This document shows, piece by piece, positions 6,805 to 14,109 of a stretch of DNA of 20,343 bases. The notes beneath the pieces are model-generated. The model made no database searches. It saw only the letters and a list, made by a program, of their open reading frames with translations, and was not told the origin of the DNA. How positions within the stretch are numbered: position 1 is the first letter of the stretch; each line of letters begins with the position of its first letter. This DNA is from CAG-632 sp963626805 (lineage in GTDB: Bacteria; Bacillota; Clostridia; Lachnospirales; Lachnospiraceae), in contig CAVFXS010000013.1 in NCBI GenBank assembly GCA_963626805.1, forward strand, positions 1 to 20,343, given 5' to 3'. The position numbers were made by a program, and so were the translations under genes.

Positions 6805-8715
6805 CTAAATATCCAGATTCTTAACAAACTTTGCGTTTGCCTCGATAAATTCCCGACGTGGCTCTACCTTATCGCCCATCAGGGTGTTAAAGGTCAGATC
6901 GATCTCAGACTCATTTTCTTCATCGATTGACACACGAAGCAGGATTCTCTGTTCCGGATCCATGGTAGTCTCCCAGAGCTGATCCGGATCCATCTCACCC
7001 AGACCTTTGTATCGCTGAATCTTGTTGTTCGTATCACGGCCAACCTCTTTCAAAATCTTATCCAGCTCTTCATCACTGTATGCATACCATACCTTCCGGT
7101 TCTTCTCCAGCTTGAAAAGCGGTGGCTGTGCCAGATATACATGTCCCTGACGAATCAGCTCCGGCATAAACCGGTAGAAGAATGTCAGAAGTAAGGTTGC
7201 AATATGTGCGCCATCTACGTCGGCATCCGTCATAATGATGATCTTGCCATAACGCAGCTTGGATATATCGAAATTATCATGAATACCGGTACCGAATGCG
7301 GTAATCATGGCTTTAATTTCCTCATTGACCAGAATCTTATCCAGTCTTGCCTTCTCTACATTTAAAATTTTTCCTCGCAGTGGAAGGATTGCCTGGGTTG
7401 CACGATTTCTGGCTGTCTTTGCGGAGCCACCGGCGGAATCTCCCTCTACGATATAAATCTCGCAGTTTGCAGGATTGGTATCGGAACAATCTGCCAGCTT
7501 ACCAGGAAGTGCCATATTATCTGCCAGATTACTCTTTCTGGCTACATCTCTTGCCTTTCTGGCTGCTACTCTGGCACGCTGTGCCAGAACGGCTTTATTG
7601 ATAATAATCTTTGCGATTGTCGGATTCTGCTCCAGGAAGTAGGTTAACTGCTCTGTCACAATACTCTCAACCGCACTTCTGGCTTCTGAGTTACCAAGCT
7701 TCTGCTTCGTCTGTCCTTCAAACTGAGGATCCTCGATCTTAATACTGATAATTGCTGTCAGACCTTCTCGCAGATCATCACCGGAAAGGTTATCTTCCTT
7801 TTCCTTTAACATCTTATTGGTTCTGGCATAATCATTAAATACCTTGGTGATCGCACTTCTGAAACCTGTCAGATGCATACCACCTTCCGGTGTATTGATA
7901 TTATTTACAAAGCTATAGGTTGATTCATTGAAGGAATCGTTATGTTGGAGAGCAACCTCAACCAGAATACCATCCTTCTGACCTTCACAGTAAATAACCT
8001 TATCGTATAAAGGATCCTTATGACGGTTAATGTACTGAACAAACTCCTTAATACCGCCTTCGTAATGGAAGGTACGCTCCTTAACAGGATCCTCTCTCTT
8101 ATCTATCAGATTGATTTTTAAAGCCTTTGTAAGGAACGCAGTTTCTCTTAAACGAACCTTTAATGTATCAAAATTATATACGGTGGTATCGAAAATCTCC
8201 GGATCCGGCTTAAAGGTAACCTTGGTACCGGTATGCTCACTCTTACCAACCTCTTTTAACTTATACATTACCTTACCGCGTTCATACCGCTGTCTGTATA
8301 CCTTACCGTCCCGGCTGATCTCAACCTCCAGCCATTCGGAAAGAGCATTTACTACGGAGGCACCTACACCATGAAGACCACCGGATACCTTATATCCTCC
8401 ACCACCGAATTTTCCACCGGCATGCAGAATCGTAAATACGACTTCTACAGCAGGAATCCCTGCCTTTGCATGGATTCCAACCGGAATACCACGTCCGTTA
8501 TCTACAACTGTAATGGAATTATCTTCATTAATTGAAACATCAATGACAGTACAAAACCCTGCTAATGCTTCATCTACCGCATTATCAACGATCTCATATA
8601 CCAGATGATGTAATCCACGCTCAGATGTACTGCCGATATACATACCAGGTCTCTTTCGAACTGCTTCCAGTCCTTCCAGAATCTGAATCTGTTCAGCTCC
8701 ATACTCGTTTGCCAT
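6805..8715 (-). CDS. gyrB: DNA gyrase subunit B
   Basis: The 636-residue ATPase subunit of gyrase. The N-terminal GHKL fold shows E41 and N45 in YEIVDNAVDEA, DNGRGIP (72-78) and GGLHGVGAS (112-120). The transducer domain follows, then the TOPRIM domain with EGDSAGG (424-430) and DADVDG (497-502), which bind Mg2+, and the C-terminal RYKGLGEMDPDQLW (568-581). Its length fits the short Gram-positive GyrB without the enterobacterial insert. AGGAGG lies 7 nt before the ATG. It starts 35 bp after recF, with no promoter or terminator between them. ParE is the main alternative but is unlikely next to recF and a GyrA-box-bearing partner. Confidence 0.98.
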   Translation of the reverse strand: MANEYGAEQIQILEGLEAVRKRPGMYIGSTSERGLHHLVYEIVDNAVDEALAGFCTVIDVSINEDNSITVVDNGRGIPVGIHAKAGIPAVEVVFTILHAGGKFGGGGYKVSGGLHGVGASVVNALSEWLEVEISRDGKVYRQRYERGKVMYKLKEVGKSEHTGTKVTFKPDPEIFDTTVYNFDTLKVRLRETAFLTKALKINLIDKREDPVKERTFHYEGGIKEFVQYINRHKDPLYDKVIYCEGQKDGILVEVALQHNDSFNESTYSFVNNINTPEGGMHLTGFRSAITKVFNDYARTNKMLKEKEDNLSGDDLREGLTAIISIKIEDPQFEGQTKQKLGNSEARSAVESIVTEQLTYFLEQNPTIAKIIINKAVLAQRARVAARKARDVARKSNLADNMALPGKLADCSDTNPANCEIYIVEGDSAGGSAKTARNRATQAILPLRGKILNVEKARLDKILVNEEIKAMITAFGTGIHDNFDISKLRYGKIIIMTDADVDGAHIATLLLTFFYRFMPELIRQGHVYLAQPPLFKLEKNRKVWYAYSDEELDKILKEVGRDTNNKIQRYKGLGEMDPDQLWETTMDPEQRILLRVSIDEENESEIDLTFNTLMGDKVEPRREFIEANAKFVKNLDI

Positions 8716-8750
8716 CTTTCATCCTCCTATAAATACTCATGTTATCTGGC

Positions 8751-9845
8751 TTATTCCTTGATACTGACCGGATAAACCTGTCCTTTTATAACTTTATAGA
8801 CTTCATTTATTTTCATGCGTTCCTGTATGAAATCATCATAGCCGGTACAGGTTATGATAGTCTGTATTTCATGAATGGAATGCAGTAAATAATCTCTTCT
8901 TTTCTCATCCAACTCCGACATTACATCATCCAAAAGTAAAATCGGGGTATCATGGATCAGTTGTTTCACAATTTCTATTTCCGCCAATTTCAGAGATAAT
9001 GCAGCTGTCCGCTGCTGTCCCTGGGATCCGAACTTCCGGACCTCCACATCATTGATGTAAAAGCTCATATCATCCCGATGCGGTCCATACTGGGTGGACT
9101 GATATTTCAGATCCTTATCCTGCTTCAGCCTCATAATATCCTCATATTCTTCTTCTGAAACATTCTTATCATACCGGATTTCCAGATGCTCCTTTTCTCC
9201 TGTCAATGAAGAATGAATCTGTTTCAATATTTCATTCAGCTGACAGATAAAGTCTGCTCTTGCCTTTATAATCTCCGATCCGTACTGGACCAGCTGGCTG
9301 TCCCACACATCCAGAGTATCCTTAAGCTGTGGCTTAAAATAAATCTGCTTTAACAGATTATTTCTCTGATTTAACACTTTATTGTAATTTGTATAATAAT
9401 ACAAATACATGGAATTTAACTGACATAGTTCCAAATCCAGAAATCTTCTTCTTTCCGCCGGTCCGTTTTTAATGATACTTAAATCCTCCGGGGAAAAGAA
9501 AATGACATTTGCGACACCGAACAGTTCGCCGCTTTTCCGGATCGGTAATCCATCTATGGCAATTCCCTTTGTCTTATTCTTTCTCAAATGCATATCAATT
9601 CTGTGAGGAACATCATTCTTCATAATCTGTGTCCGGATATGAGATTCTTCCTGTTCAAACCGGATGATATCCCGGTCCTTACTTCCTCTGTGAGATTTCG
9701 TAGTGGCAGATAAATAAATAGCTTCGAGGATATTAGTCTTCCCCTGCGCATTATCTCCGTAAAGAATCGTGGTTCCTGCATCAAAGCTCATATTCAAATA
9801 ATCATAATTTCGATAATTCTTCAATTCCAGTGATTGAATATGCAT
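8751..9845 (-). CDS. recF: DNA replication and repair protein RecF
   Basis: A 364-residue SMC-like ATPase that binds single-/double-strand DNA junctions and helps load RecA at gaps together with RecO and RecR. The Walker A motif is GDNAQGKT (30-37), the ABC signature is SQGQQRT (274-280), and Walker B is ILLLDD (302-307) followed by a VMSELD D-loop. GPHRDD (254-259) is also typical of RecF. AAAGGA lies 8 nt before the ATG. It starts 32 bp after yaaA on the same strand. The small yaaB/remB gene that follows recF in Bacillus is absent here, and gyrB comes directly next. Confidence 0.97.
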   Translation of the reverse strand: MHIQSLELKNYRNYDYLNMSFDAGTTILYGDNAQGKTNILEAIYLSATTKSHRGSKDRDIIRFEQEESHIRTQIMKNDVPHRIDMHLRKNKTKGIAIDGLPIRKSGELFGVANVIFFSPEDLSIIKNGPAERRRFLDLELCQLNSMYLYYYTNYNKVLNQRNNLLKQIYFKPQLKDTLDVWDSQLVQYGSEIIKARADFICQLNEILKQIHSSLTGEKEHLEIRYDKNVSEEEYEDIMRLKQDKDLKYQSTQYGPHRDDMSFYINDVEVRKFGSQGQQRTAALSLKLAEIEIVKQLIHDTPILLLDDVMSELDEKRRDYLLHSIHEIQTIITCTGYDDFIQERMKINEVYKVIKGQVYPVSIKE

Positions 9846-9877
9846 ACGATTTATCCTTTTCTCAAAGATGACATATA

Positions 9878-10093
9878 TTATTTCAAAATCTTAATCGTCT
9901 GATTTTCAAACTCTACAAGATCTCCTTCATAAAGCTTACGGCCACGGCGGGTATCGACCTCTCCGTTTACCTTCACTTCTCCGTTCTGAATGACTTCCTT
10001 CGCAACTACTCCGGAATCAACAAGACCTGTTGCCTTCAGAACCTGACCTAATTTAATAAATTCATCTTCTTGTCTTAAAAAAAATTCTTCCAT
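9878..10093 (-). CDS. yaaA: S4-domain RNA-binding protein YaaA
   Basis: A 71-residue protein made almost wholly of an S4 RNA-binding fold (FIKLGQVLKATGLVDSG, then VIQNGEVKVNGEVDTRRGRK). It is the conserved small gene between dnaN and recF in Firmicutes (yaaA of Bacillus subtilis), linked to ribosomal RNA binding or ribosome assembly. AAGGAG overlaps the dnaN stop codon and lies 7 nt before the ATG. The 11-bp gap to dnaN implies coupled translation. Confidence 0.93.
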   Translation of the reverse strand: MEEFFLRQEDEFIKLGQVLKATGLVDSGVVAKEVIQNGEVKVNGEVDTRRGRKLYEGDLVEFENQTIKILK

Positions 10094-10104
10094 TTCTTTT
10101 CTCC

Positions 10105-11214
10105 TTAAACATTCGCTGTACTTATATTTATCGGAAGAACGACATAGCGGTAATTCTCATCATCATCCTTGATATAACACGGAGCCTTCTGGTTGATGAA
10201 ATAAATACTTACCTCTTCATCATCAATGACACGAAGTGCATCCATCAAAAGCTTTGGATTAAATCCAATGATCAAATCCTTTCCTTCCTTACGGGTATCC
10301 AGCTCTTCATTCATGGAACCGATAGAAGAATCGATCTTAATATACATCTCATCATTCTTCATATTCATAATGAGAGGCTTTTTATCCGATTCCCGAATCA
10401 GAAGAGAAGCACGGTCAATACAATCCAGTAATTCCTTTTTATTGATCATGATCTTAGTCTCATAATCATTGGTTAACATCTGGTTGATCTTATAGTATTC
10501 GCCTTCCAGAAGACGGGAAACTACCTTTGTCTCATTAAACTCAAATAAAATATGCTTATCCGTGAAATAGATATCGACCATATCCTCTACTCCACCATCT
10601 AAAATCTTGCTGACATCATTTAAGGTCTTACCCGGAACAACCACCTTGATCAGGTCATGCTTCTCTTTTAATTTAACATTACGGATAGAAATACGATGTC
10701 CGTCCAGAGATACCACCTTCAATACATCACCGTTGATTTCAAAAAGTTCACCACTCATAAGCTTTGTACTCTCATTTTCTACGGTAGAGAAAATGGTCTG
10801 TCTGATGACTTCTTTAATCGTGAACTGGGAAAGTGTAATTCCATGACTTCTCTCTACTTCCGGAAGTAATGAAAAATCATCACCGGATTTACCGGAAATA
10901 CTGAACTTTGACTTTTCGCAACGGATCACTGCCTGAAATGCTTCATTGGTCTCAATGGATATTTCACTATCCGGAAGTCTTCGAATGTACTCATAGAAAA
11001 GCTTTGCTTCCAAAGCAATCTTACCTTCTTCTAAAATAGTTCCATCTACATAGGTCTCGATTCCAAGCTCCATATCGGTAGCGGTTAATTTAATACGATC
11101 GCTGACTTCAATCAGAATACATTCCAGAATCGGAAGAGTTGTTTTTGTAGAAACTGCTTTCATAACGGTATTGACTGCAGAAAGCAAATTGGATTTAGAA
11201 CATGCAATTTTCAT
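10105..11214 (-). CDS. dnaN: DNA polymerase III sliding clamp, beta subunit
   Basis: A 369-residue sliding clamp that encircles DNA as a dimer and tethers PolC/DnaE. Beginning MKIACSKSNLLSAVNTVMKAVS, it shows the three-fold repeated clamp architecture, TLPILECILIEV in the first domain and a C-terminus YRYVVLPINIS, where the family has the conserved P-I/M-R/N-type end. The frame extends upstream to a GTG at 11235, but that codon overlaps AAAGGAG. I chose ATG 11214, 11 nt after this site, which matches usual clamp starts. The preceding 313 bp hold origin sequences, and I see only weak promoter-like elements (for example TATACT near 11254-11259), so transcripts may also arrive from dnaA. Confidence 0.97.
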   Translation of the reverse strand: MKIACSKSNLLSAVNTVMKAVSTKTTLPILECILIEVSDRIKLTATDMELGIETYVDGTILEEGKIALEAKLFYEYIRRLPDSEISIETNEAFQAVIRCEKSKFSISGKSGDDFSLLPEVERSHGITLSQFTIKEVIRQTIFSTVENESTKLMSGELFEINGDVLKVVSLDGHRISIRNVKLKEKHDLIKVVVPGKTLNDVSKILDGGVEDMVDIYFTDKHILFEFNETKVVSRLLEGEYYKINQMLTNDYETKIMINKKELLDCIDRASLLIRESDKKPLIMNMKNDEMYIKIDSSIGSMNEELDTRKEGKDLIIGFNPKLLMDALRVIDDEEVSIYFINQKAPCYIKDDDENYRYVVLPINISTANV

Positions 11215-11254
11215 AATGTGAAAAACTCCTTTCACCCGCCAGGGTCTGATAAAC

Positions 11255-11304
11255 CAGTATAAATATTTAAATTTAATTTCGTCTTAGTCTTAGTAGGGGG
11301 CGGG
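11255..11304 (+). other. candidate basal unwinding element: AT tract, DnaA-trio, GC cluster
   Basis: Going from the DnaA boxes towards dnaN, the plus strand shows a GC cluster GGGGGCGGG (11296-11304), then triplets read back from it as TAG (11294-11296), TAG (11291-11293), TCT, TAG (11285-11287) and TCT, then an almost pure A/T tract (11255-11280). The known DnaA-trio pattern is repeated 5'-TAG-type triplets between a GC cluster and the unwound DNA. Three of five triplets fit. A two-mismatch box (11309-11317, minus strand) abuts the GC cluster. Confidence 0.5.
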
Positions 11305-11385
11305 AAACTGTTCAAAACAATTATGAAGCCCCTTAAATAAAAGAAAAATGAAACTTAAAACTATGTTAATATGCATTCAAAAACC

Positions 11386-11495
11386 TGTGAACAAGGGAAA
11401 AGTTATAAACAGGAAAGGAATGAGTAAATTCTGAAATGAGGAAAAAATAATCGAATTATCCACATTTATACCCTTTAATTAACAAGTTATCAACA
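11386..11495. repeat. DnaA-box cluster between dnaA and dnaN
   Basis: One exact box TTATCCACA lies on the plus strand at 11456-11464. Three one-mismatch boxes accompany it: TTGTTCACA on the minus strand at 11386-11394, TTATAAACA at 11403-11411 and TTATCAACA at 11487-11495, both plus strand. They occupy the dnaA-proximal side of the gap. Confidence 0.8.
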
Positions 11496-11527
11496 ATAAA
11501 GGAACAAAATAAGGTTAAAAAACGGTA

Positions 11528-12877
11528 TCAGGTGGGGATAATCTTCTTCTGAATGGTTTCAACCGTAGAGGTGAGATCCGGACTGGCGCTCATCTCCTGT
11601 TTGATCTTGTTGATTGCATGCATAACTGTCGAATGATCCTTGCCACCAAAGTAATTTCCAATGGATTCCAGTGATTTTTCCGTCATCTGTCTGCACAGAT
11701 ACATGGAAATCTGTCTGGCCTGTACAATATCAGCACTCCGTTTGGTAGAAAAAATATCTTCCTTGGCAACTCCAAGATGCTCACTTACAACATCTGTAAT
11801 CAGTGAAGGGGTAACCTCACGATTCGTGTTCTTTGAAATCAGATCCTGCAGGGTAGCCTCTGCGAATGCAACGGTGATAGGCTGATTATCAAGCTTGGAA
11901 AATACATTGATCTTATTCAGGGCACCTTCCAGCTCCCGGATATTGGAAACAATGTTATTGGCAATATACTGAATAACATCATCCGGTACCAGAATATGAT
12001 CCTGCTCTGCCTTCTTACGAAGGATCGCCATACGGGTCTCATAATCCGGAGACTGAATATCTACCGGGAGGCCCCATTCCAGACGGGACTTGATACGATC
12101 TTCCAGACTCTCCATCTCCTTAGGCGGCTTATCGGAAGAAATAACGATCTGCTTACCGGCCTCATGAAGGACATTAAAGGTATGGAAGAACTCCTGCTGC
12201 GTAGACTCTTTCCCTATAATAAACTGAATATCATCCAGGAGCAGCAGGTCAATGTTTCTGTATTTATTTCGAAACTCTTCTGTCTTGTTCTTCTTTAAAG
12301 CTTCGATCAATTCATTCGTAAAGGTCTCACTGGTTACATAAAGAACCTTGGCATTCTTATTATGCTGCAAAATGTAATGACCGATGGAATGCATTAAGTG
12401 TGTTTTACCAAGTCCAACACCGCCATATAAGAATAAAGGATTAAATCCCTGAGCCGGTGCTTCTGCGACTGCAACGCAGGCAGCATGGGCATGACGGTTA
12501 TTATCACCGACAACAAAAGTATCAAAGGTATATTTCGGATTCAGATTACTTGCTTCCATATTATATTCCATGTACTTTTCAGTCGGCGCAGCTGTTTCAT
12601 TCACCATATCTTCCGGAGAAGCGATAAAACAAATATTGAAATCTTCATCCAGAACATGCTGAACTGCTTCCTTAATATATAAGTCATAGTATTTGGACTT
12701 CAAAAAACTGATACCGCGCTCACCAAGAGTCTCTGCAAGGAAGTAAATCGTGTGATCCTTAACGGCGTAAACTTTCAGAGGGCGAATCCAGGAATTAATA
12801 GCGATTGGGGTAACGCCCTGATCCAGCTGGATAGAATATAAAATTGCTTCCCAATTTTCTTCTATTTTCTCTTTCAT
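11528..12877 (-). CDS. dnaA: chromosomal replication initiator protein DnaA
   Basis: A 449-residue AAA+ initiator that binds DnaA boxes and melts the origin. Domain I covers about 1-85 and a short linker follows. The AAA+ domain has Walker A GGVGLGKTH (152-160), Walker B LLLLDD (211-216), sensor I ISSDKPP (247-252) and an arginine-finger region SRLEWGL (264-270). Domain IV carries the box-binding signature GGKDHSTVMHA (411-421). The frame extends to an ATG at 12895, but that has no ribosome binding site and encodes MRGFIL. ATG 12877 has GAGAGG 10 nt upstream and gives the usual N-terminus. A promoter lies at 12967-12995, with DnaA boxes upstream and one near-box (12919-12927) in the leader, consistent with autoregulation. 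Confidence 0.98.
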   Translation of the reverse strand: MKEKIEENWEAILYSIQLDQGVTPIAINSWIRPLKVYAVKDHTIYFLAETLGERGISFLKSKYYDLYIKEAVQHVLDEDFNICFIASPEDMVNETAAPTEKYMEYNMEASNLNPKYTFDTFVVGDNNRHAHAACVAVAEAPAQGFNPLFLYGGVGLGKTHLMHSIGHYILQHNKNAKVLYVTSETFTNELIEALKKNKTEEFRNKYRNIDLLLLDDIQFIIGKESTQQEFFHTFNVLHEAGKQIVISSDKPPKEMESLEDRIKSRLEWGLPVDIQSPDYETRMAILRKKAEQDHILVPDDVIQYIANNIVSNIRELEGALNKINVFSKLDNQPITVAFAEATLQDLISKNTNREVTPSLITDVVSEHLGVAKEDIFSTKRSADIVQARQISMYLCRQMTEKSLESIGNYFGGKDHSTVMHAINKIKQEMSASPDLTSTVETIQKKIIPT

Positions 12878-12918
12878 CAAAATAAAACCTCTCATTATAA
12901 ATAATAGTAGAATCTAAT

Positions 12919-12927
12919 TAATTCACA
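12919..12927 (+). promoter_or_regulatory. near-consensus DnaA box in the dnaA leader
   Basis: TAATTCACA differs from TTATNCACA at one base. It lies between the dnaA promoter and its start codon. TAA-TAG-TAG triplets occur 8 bp to its left (12902-12910). Confidence 0.35.
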
Positions 12928-12966
12928 AATATAATAAATGCAAATGGGACAAGAATGCCCATATAT

Positions 12967-12995
12967 AATATATACTAAATTAGGAATTTTCGCAA
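12967..12995 (-). promoter_or_regulatory. probable dnaA promoter
   Basis: The minus strand reads TTGCGA (12995-12990), a 17-bp spacer and TATATT (12972-12967), giving a leader of about 80 nt. It is the best-spaced pair upstream of dnaA. Confidence 0.6.
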
Positions 12996-13139
12996 GGAAA
13001 AGGCGGTATAACTTTTTAAAAGCACTTTACATAACGTGTTGCAAATAAAATGTAAAAAAGATGAAATTCACAAGGGAAATGATTGATTTTAATGGAAAAA
13101 TAAAGAAAAAAAAGTGTAAATCCACATGAAATCAAAAAG

Positions 13140-13171
13140 TTTTCCACAAGTTATACACAAATTGTGCATAA
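13140..13171. repeat. three clustered DnaA boxes
   Basis: TTTTCCACA (13140-13148, plus strand, one mismatch), TTATACACA (13151-13159, plus, exact) and TTATGCACA (13163-13171, minus, exact) lie within 32 bp. Spacers are 2 and 3 bp. The two exact boxes face each other. Confidence 0.9.
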
Positions 13172-13241
13172 CATTATGTCAATTAAAAAATAATATTTAC
13201 GGAAAATGTTTAAAAAGTCTTAGATATTTTTAAAATATGGC

Positions 13242-13270
13242 TTGACTGATTTGCTTCTTTTCCCTATAAT
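13242..13270 (+). promoter_or_regulatory. rpmH promoter
   Basis: TTGACT (13242-13247), a 17-bp spacer and a perfect TATAAT (13265-13270) precede rpmH. A/T-rich DNA with the palindrome at 13224-13238 lies directly upstream and may serve as an UP element. The start point would be about 35 nt before the ATG. Confidence 0.88.
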
Positions 13271-13311
13271 AAATTAGGTGTTTTTTCAATGTCCGAAGGA
13301 GGTGTATTTAA

Positions 13312-13446
13312 ATGAAGATGACATTTCAGCCAAAGAAGAAGTCTCACGCGAGAGTTCATGGTTTCAGAAAAAGAATGAGTACTGCTAACGGCAGAAAAGT
13401 ATTAGCTGCAAGAAGAGCAAAAGGTAGAAAACATTTATCAGCATAG
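13312..13446 (+). CDS. rpmH: 50S ribosomal protein L34
   Basis: This 44-residue basic protein reads MKMTFQPKKKSHARVHGFRK, then RMSTANGRKVLAARRAKGRK, then HLSA. It is the canonical L34 sequence and length, a component of the large ribosomal subunit near 23S rRNA. AAGGAGGT (13296-13303) lies 8 nt before the ATG and is the strongest ribosome binding site in the region. As in most bacteria it lies next to dnaA, diverges from it, and precedes rnpA. A terminator-like hairpin starts inside its stop codon. Confidence 0.98.
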   Translation: MKMTFQPKKKSHARVHGFRKRMSTANGRKVLAARRAKGRKHLSA

Positions 13447-13469
13447 GTCGCAGTCATGTGACCTTTTTT
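13445..13469 (+). terminator. terminator or attenuator between rpmH and rnpA
   Basis: AGGTCGCA (13445-13452) pairs with TGTGACCT (13457-13464) over 8 bp with one G-U around the loop GTCA. Six U residues follow (13464-13469). The stem begins within the rpmH TAG codon. Since rnpA, 18 bp further on, shows no promoter of its own, the hairpin probably acts as a partial terminator that lowers rnpA expression relative to L34. Confidence 0.75.
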
Positions 13470-13487
13470 CATGTTGAGGTTTATTAA

Positions 13488-13853
13488 ATGAAGAATATTA
13501 ATTCATTGAAAAACAGTAGTGAATTCAAGCGCGTATATCAGTGCGGCAAGTCATTTGCCAATAAGTATCTGGTGATGTACGTTCTGGAGAAGAATGATAA
13601 AGAGAATCGGCTTGGTATTTCTGTAAGTAAAAAAGTAGGAAACAGCGTAATCAGACATCATGTAACCCGGTTGATCCGAGAGAGCTACCGGTTGCATAAA
13701 GGCGAGATAAAGGAAGGCTTTGATATTGTAGTAGTTGCCAGAGTGAGCAGTAAAACCTGTGATTACTGGGATATAGAACGTTCCTTTTTGCATTTATTGA
13801 AGTTACATCATATGAGAAAGGAAGAAAATACAGATCCTTCTTTCTCAGAGTAA
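13488..13853 (+). CDS. rnpA: ribonuclease P protein component
   Basis: A 121-residue basic protein that binds the RNase P RNA and helps it recognise the 5' leader of precursor tRNAs. Family features are FKRVYQCGKSFANKYLVMYV (13-32), RLGISVSKKVGNSV (41-54) and RLIRESYR (61-68). The usual RNR motif (GNAVxRNRxKR) reads GNSVIRHHVTR (51-61), so the N, second R and K are replaced by H57, H58 and T60, while R56 and R61 remain. The C-terminal tail is slightly acidic. GAGG lies 8 nt before the ATG. Position after rpmH and before yidD supports the call. Confidence 0.95.
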   Translation: MKNINSLKNSSEFKRVYQCGKSFANKYLVMYVLEKNDKENRLGISVSKKVGNSVIRHHVTRLIRESYRLHKGEIKEGFDIVVVARVSSKTCDYWDIERSFLHLLKLHHMRKEENTDPSFSE

Positions 13854-13881
13854 TCTGAATTTGAAAAAGAGATGATTTGAT

Positions 13882-14094
13882 ATGAAAAAATTTTGTTTAT
13901 GGCTGATTCGATTTTATCAGATTTATTTGTCCCCTTTAAAGGGTCATGGAACATGCAAATATTATCCGACCTGTTCCCAATACGCAAAGGAAGCAATAGA
14001 AAAATATGGCGTTGGAAAAGGCATCTTGTTAGCGGGCTGGCGGATTCTTCGGTGCAACCCATTCTCCAGGGGTGGATACGATCCGGTTCCATAA
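13882..14094 (+). CDS. yidD: membrane protein insertion efficiency factor YidD
   Basis: A 70-residue protein with an amphipathic, hydrophobic N-terminus (about 3-18) and the family core LSPLKGHGTCKYYPTCSQYA, then AGWRILRCNPFSRGGYDPVP. The conserved cysteines are C25, C31 and C58. It is a peripheral inner-face membrane protein that assists YidC and Sec insertion. AAGAGA about 9 nt before the ATG is a modest ribosome binding site. It lies 28 bp after rnpA and 15 bp before yidC, the standard order. Confidence 0.95.
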   Translation: MKKFCLWLIRFYQIYLSPLKGHGTCKYYPTCSQYAKEAIEKYGVGKGILLAGWRILRCNPFSRGGYDPVP

Positions 14095-14109
14095 GATTAG
14101 GAGGTTAAT

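Larger units (their letters stand above)
11215..11527. other. oriC: origin of replication, dnaA-dnaN half
   Basis: This 313-bp gene-free gap holds a cluster of exact and near DnaA boxes, a GC cluster with TAG triplets and an AT-rich tract, in the same order relative to dnaA and dnaN as the unwinding half of the Bacillus origin. No terminator is visible after dnaA. Short inverted repeats CCCGCC (11235-11240) and GGCGGG (11299-11304) flank the AT-rich core. Confidence 0.8.
12878..13311. other. oriC: origin of replication, rpmH-dnaA half, with divergent promoters
   Basis: This gene-free stretch of about 430 bp separates divergent dnaA and rpmH. It is very AT-rich, carries a tight DnaA-box cluster at 13140-13171, and contains the promoters of both genes. 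A perfect A/T palindrome (13224-13238) sits 3 bp before the rpmH -35 box. All protein genes in the window point away from this gap and the dnaA gene beside it. Confidence 0.85.

Noticed and set aside
6227..6808. 193-codon plus-strand open frame opposite the gyrA start
   Set aside because: It is complementary to the conserved catalytic part of gyrA and has no independent coding evidence.
11296..11334. GC arms GGGGGC and GCCCCT as a terminator after dnaA
   Set aside because: The loop would be over 20 nt and no U-tract follows; the GC run fits the origin's GC cluster better.
13808..14092. 94-codon minus-strand frame over yidD
   Set aside because: yidD on the plus strand is a clear family match in its expected position; the reverse frame is a shadow.
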